Shown here in pieces: positions 62,854 through 64,000 of a stretch of DNA of 64,000 nt. The notes beneath the pieces are model-generated. The model saw only the letters and a program-made list of their open reading frames with translations. It was not told where the DNA came from and made no database searches. The translations under genes were made by a program, and so were the position numbers. Position 1 is the stretch's first letter. Each line of letters starts with the position of its first letter. Source of the DNA: Christiangramia sediminis (GTDB taxonomy: Bacteria; Bacteroidota; Bacteroidia; Flavobacteriales; Flavobacteriaceae); NCBI RefSeq assembly GCF_020552705.1, contig NZ_JAJBZG010000004.1, positions 1-64,000 of the forward strand. The letters are read 5' to 3'.

Positions 62854-64000
62854 ATGAATTACCTCTCAGTAGAAAACATAGCTAAATCCTACGGCGAACG
62901 CAGGCTTTTCGAAAATATCAGCTTCGGAATTAACAAAGACCAAAAAGTTGGCTTTGTAGCTAAGAATGGAACCGGTAAAACCAGCCTTTTAAATATTCTC
63001 GCAGGCACCGACTCCCCCGATGAAGGCCAGGTGATCTACCGTAACGATATTCGCGTAGCTTTCCTTTCCCAGGAACCCAACCTTGATCCCGAGCTTACCA
63101 TTGAACAAAGCATCTTTACCAGTGAAAACCCAACGCTTAAGGTAGTGGAACAATACGAAAAGGCCATGCTGAATCCGGAAGATGCCGATGCCCTTCAAAA
63201 AGCCATGGATGCTATGGAAGCAAATAACGCCTGGGATTTTGAGACCGAATTCAAACAGATTCTGTACAAGCTTAACCTGGAAGATCTTCAGGCGGTAGTA
63301 AAGAACCTTTCCGGCGGACAAAAAAAACGTCTCGCCCTGGCCAGAATGTTGTTGAAAAAACCGGATTTTATAATCCTGGATGAACCTACCAACCACCTTG
63401 ATCTGGATATGATAGAATGGCTGGAAGATTATTTTAAAAAGCAGGACTTCACCATTTTTATGGTCACTCACGACCGCTATTTCCTGGAAAGGGTCTGTAA
63501 TGAGATCATCGAACTGGAAGATGGCAAGCTTTATACTTATAAGGGAAACTACTCTTATTACCTCGATAAAAAGGAAGAAAGACATCAGCTGGAGGCTACA
63601 AATACCGATAAAGCCCAGCAGTTATATAAGAAAGAACTGGATTGGATGCGTCGCCAGCCCAAGGCCCGTACCACGAAATCCAAGTCACGTATCGAGGATT
63701 TTCATGAAATAAAGCATAGGGCAAGTCAGCGAAGACAGGATCATAAAGTTCAACTTGAACTTAATATGGAACGTCTGGGAAGTAAGATCGTGGAAATTCA
63801 TAATATCTCGAAAGAACTGGGTGGTAAGGAGCTAATAAATCATTTCAGCTATACTTTTCAAAAAGGTGAGCGCCTTGGGATCATAGGTAAGAACGGAACT
63901 GGAAAATCCACCTTTTTGAATATGCTTACCGGCAATATGAAACCAGACACGGGCAAAATAGTAATTGGCGAGACGGTCAAATTTGGTTATTATACCCAGA
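62854..64000 (+). CDS. ABC-F family ATPase (Uup-like), 5' part
   Basis: 382 codons before the window ends, no stop reached. Soluble protein with two ABC ATPase domains and no membrane segment. The first domain starts MNYLSVENIAKSYGERRLFE, with Walker A KNGTGKT near residue 34, signature NLSGGQKKRLALARM near 151, and Walker B FIILDEPTNHLDLD. The linker QQLYKKELDWMRRQPKART is the Uup-type P-site tRNA-interaction motif region. The second domain starts near 305 with Walker A KNGTGKST. ABC-F proteins act on ribosomes; Uup relatives also affect precise excision. Not part of the polysaccharide locus. Confidence 0.9.
   Translation, partial: MNYLSVENIAKSYGERRLFENISFGINKDQKVGFVAKNGTGKTSLLNILAGTDSPDEGQVIYRNDIRVAFLSQEPNLDPELTIEQSIFTSENPTLKVVEQYEKAMLNPEDADALQKAMDAMEANNAWDFETEFKQILYKLNLEDLQAVVKNLSGGQKKRLALARMLLKKPDFIILDEPTNHLDLDMIEWLEDYFKKQDFTIFMVTHDRYFLERVCNEIIELEDGKLYTYKGNYSYYLDKKEERHQLEATNTDKAQQLYKKELDWMRRQPKARTTKSKSRIEDFHEIKHRASQRRQDHKVQLELNMERLGSKIVEIHNISKELGGKELINHFSYTFQKGERLGIIGKNGTGKSTFLNMLTGNMKPDTGKIVIGETVKFGYYTQ

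Overview
The window is chromosomal DNA of a marine-type Flavobacteriaceae (Bacteroidota), probably Gramella/Christiangramia or a near relative. The phylum call rests on low GC, many promoters with the -7 box TAnnTTTG and a TTG about 17-20 bases upstream, genes without Shine-Dalgarno sequences, transketolase split into two genes, a Wzc with fused kinase, and Bacteroidota versions of LptG, RecQ and Tgt. The genus is an inference from remembered protein similarity, not from a search.

Layout. 1-383: two homologous minus-strand promoters firing out of the window, then the thrS promoter. 393-3703 (+): translation operon thrS-infC-rpmI-rplT; infC starts at AUA. 3757-10490 (-): yjbQ, a secreted protein of the family labelled 'asparagine synthetase B', dnaB, accA, lptG and tgt. 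10660-13209 (+): split transketolase and a small outer-membrane beta-barrel. 13412-15610 (-): recQ. 15695-18631 (+): kdsD-tatC-AhpD-like-lptB. 18628-19377 (-): pssA. 19747-21339 (+): lnt. Several of these genes (kdsD, lptB, lptG, lnt, pssA) build the cell envelope.

21732-62179 is one roughly 40-kb surface-polysaccharide locus. It has a phosphoglycosyl transferase (21732), a Wzy/WaaL-type membrane protein (25621), about 18 glycosyltransferases, six SAM-dependent methyltransferases, an acetyltransferase, a Wzt ATPase with C-terminal glycan-binding domain (39412), a complete nonulosonic (sialic-type) acid set neuB-neuC-neuA (53331-56298), an AsnB-type amidotransferase, and a closing minus-strand operon wza-wzc-wzm (62179 to 58056). 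The middle (about 40.1-53.3 kb) is visibly more AT-rich than the flanks, as expected of exchanged antigen loci. No Wzx flippase is visible, so export probably uses the Wzm/Wzt ABC transporter even though its two genes lie 18 kb apart.

The locus is bracketed by two perfect 7-bp tandem repeats, one directly after the lnt stop (8 copies) and one just upstream of the wza promoter (11 copies). It is also edged by a dispersed repeat family (GTCATTTCGA...GAGAAATCTC) that recurs in most larger gaps. After it, 62854-64000 is the 5' part of an ABC-F ATPase gene. No tRNA, rRNA, CRISPR, IS element or prophage was seen inside the window.
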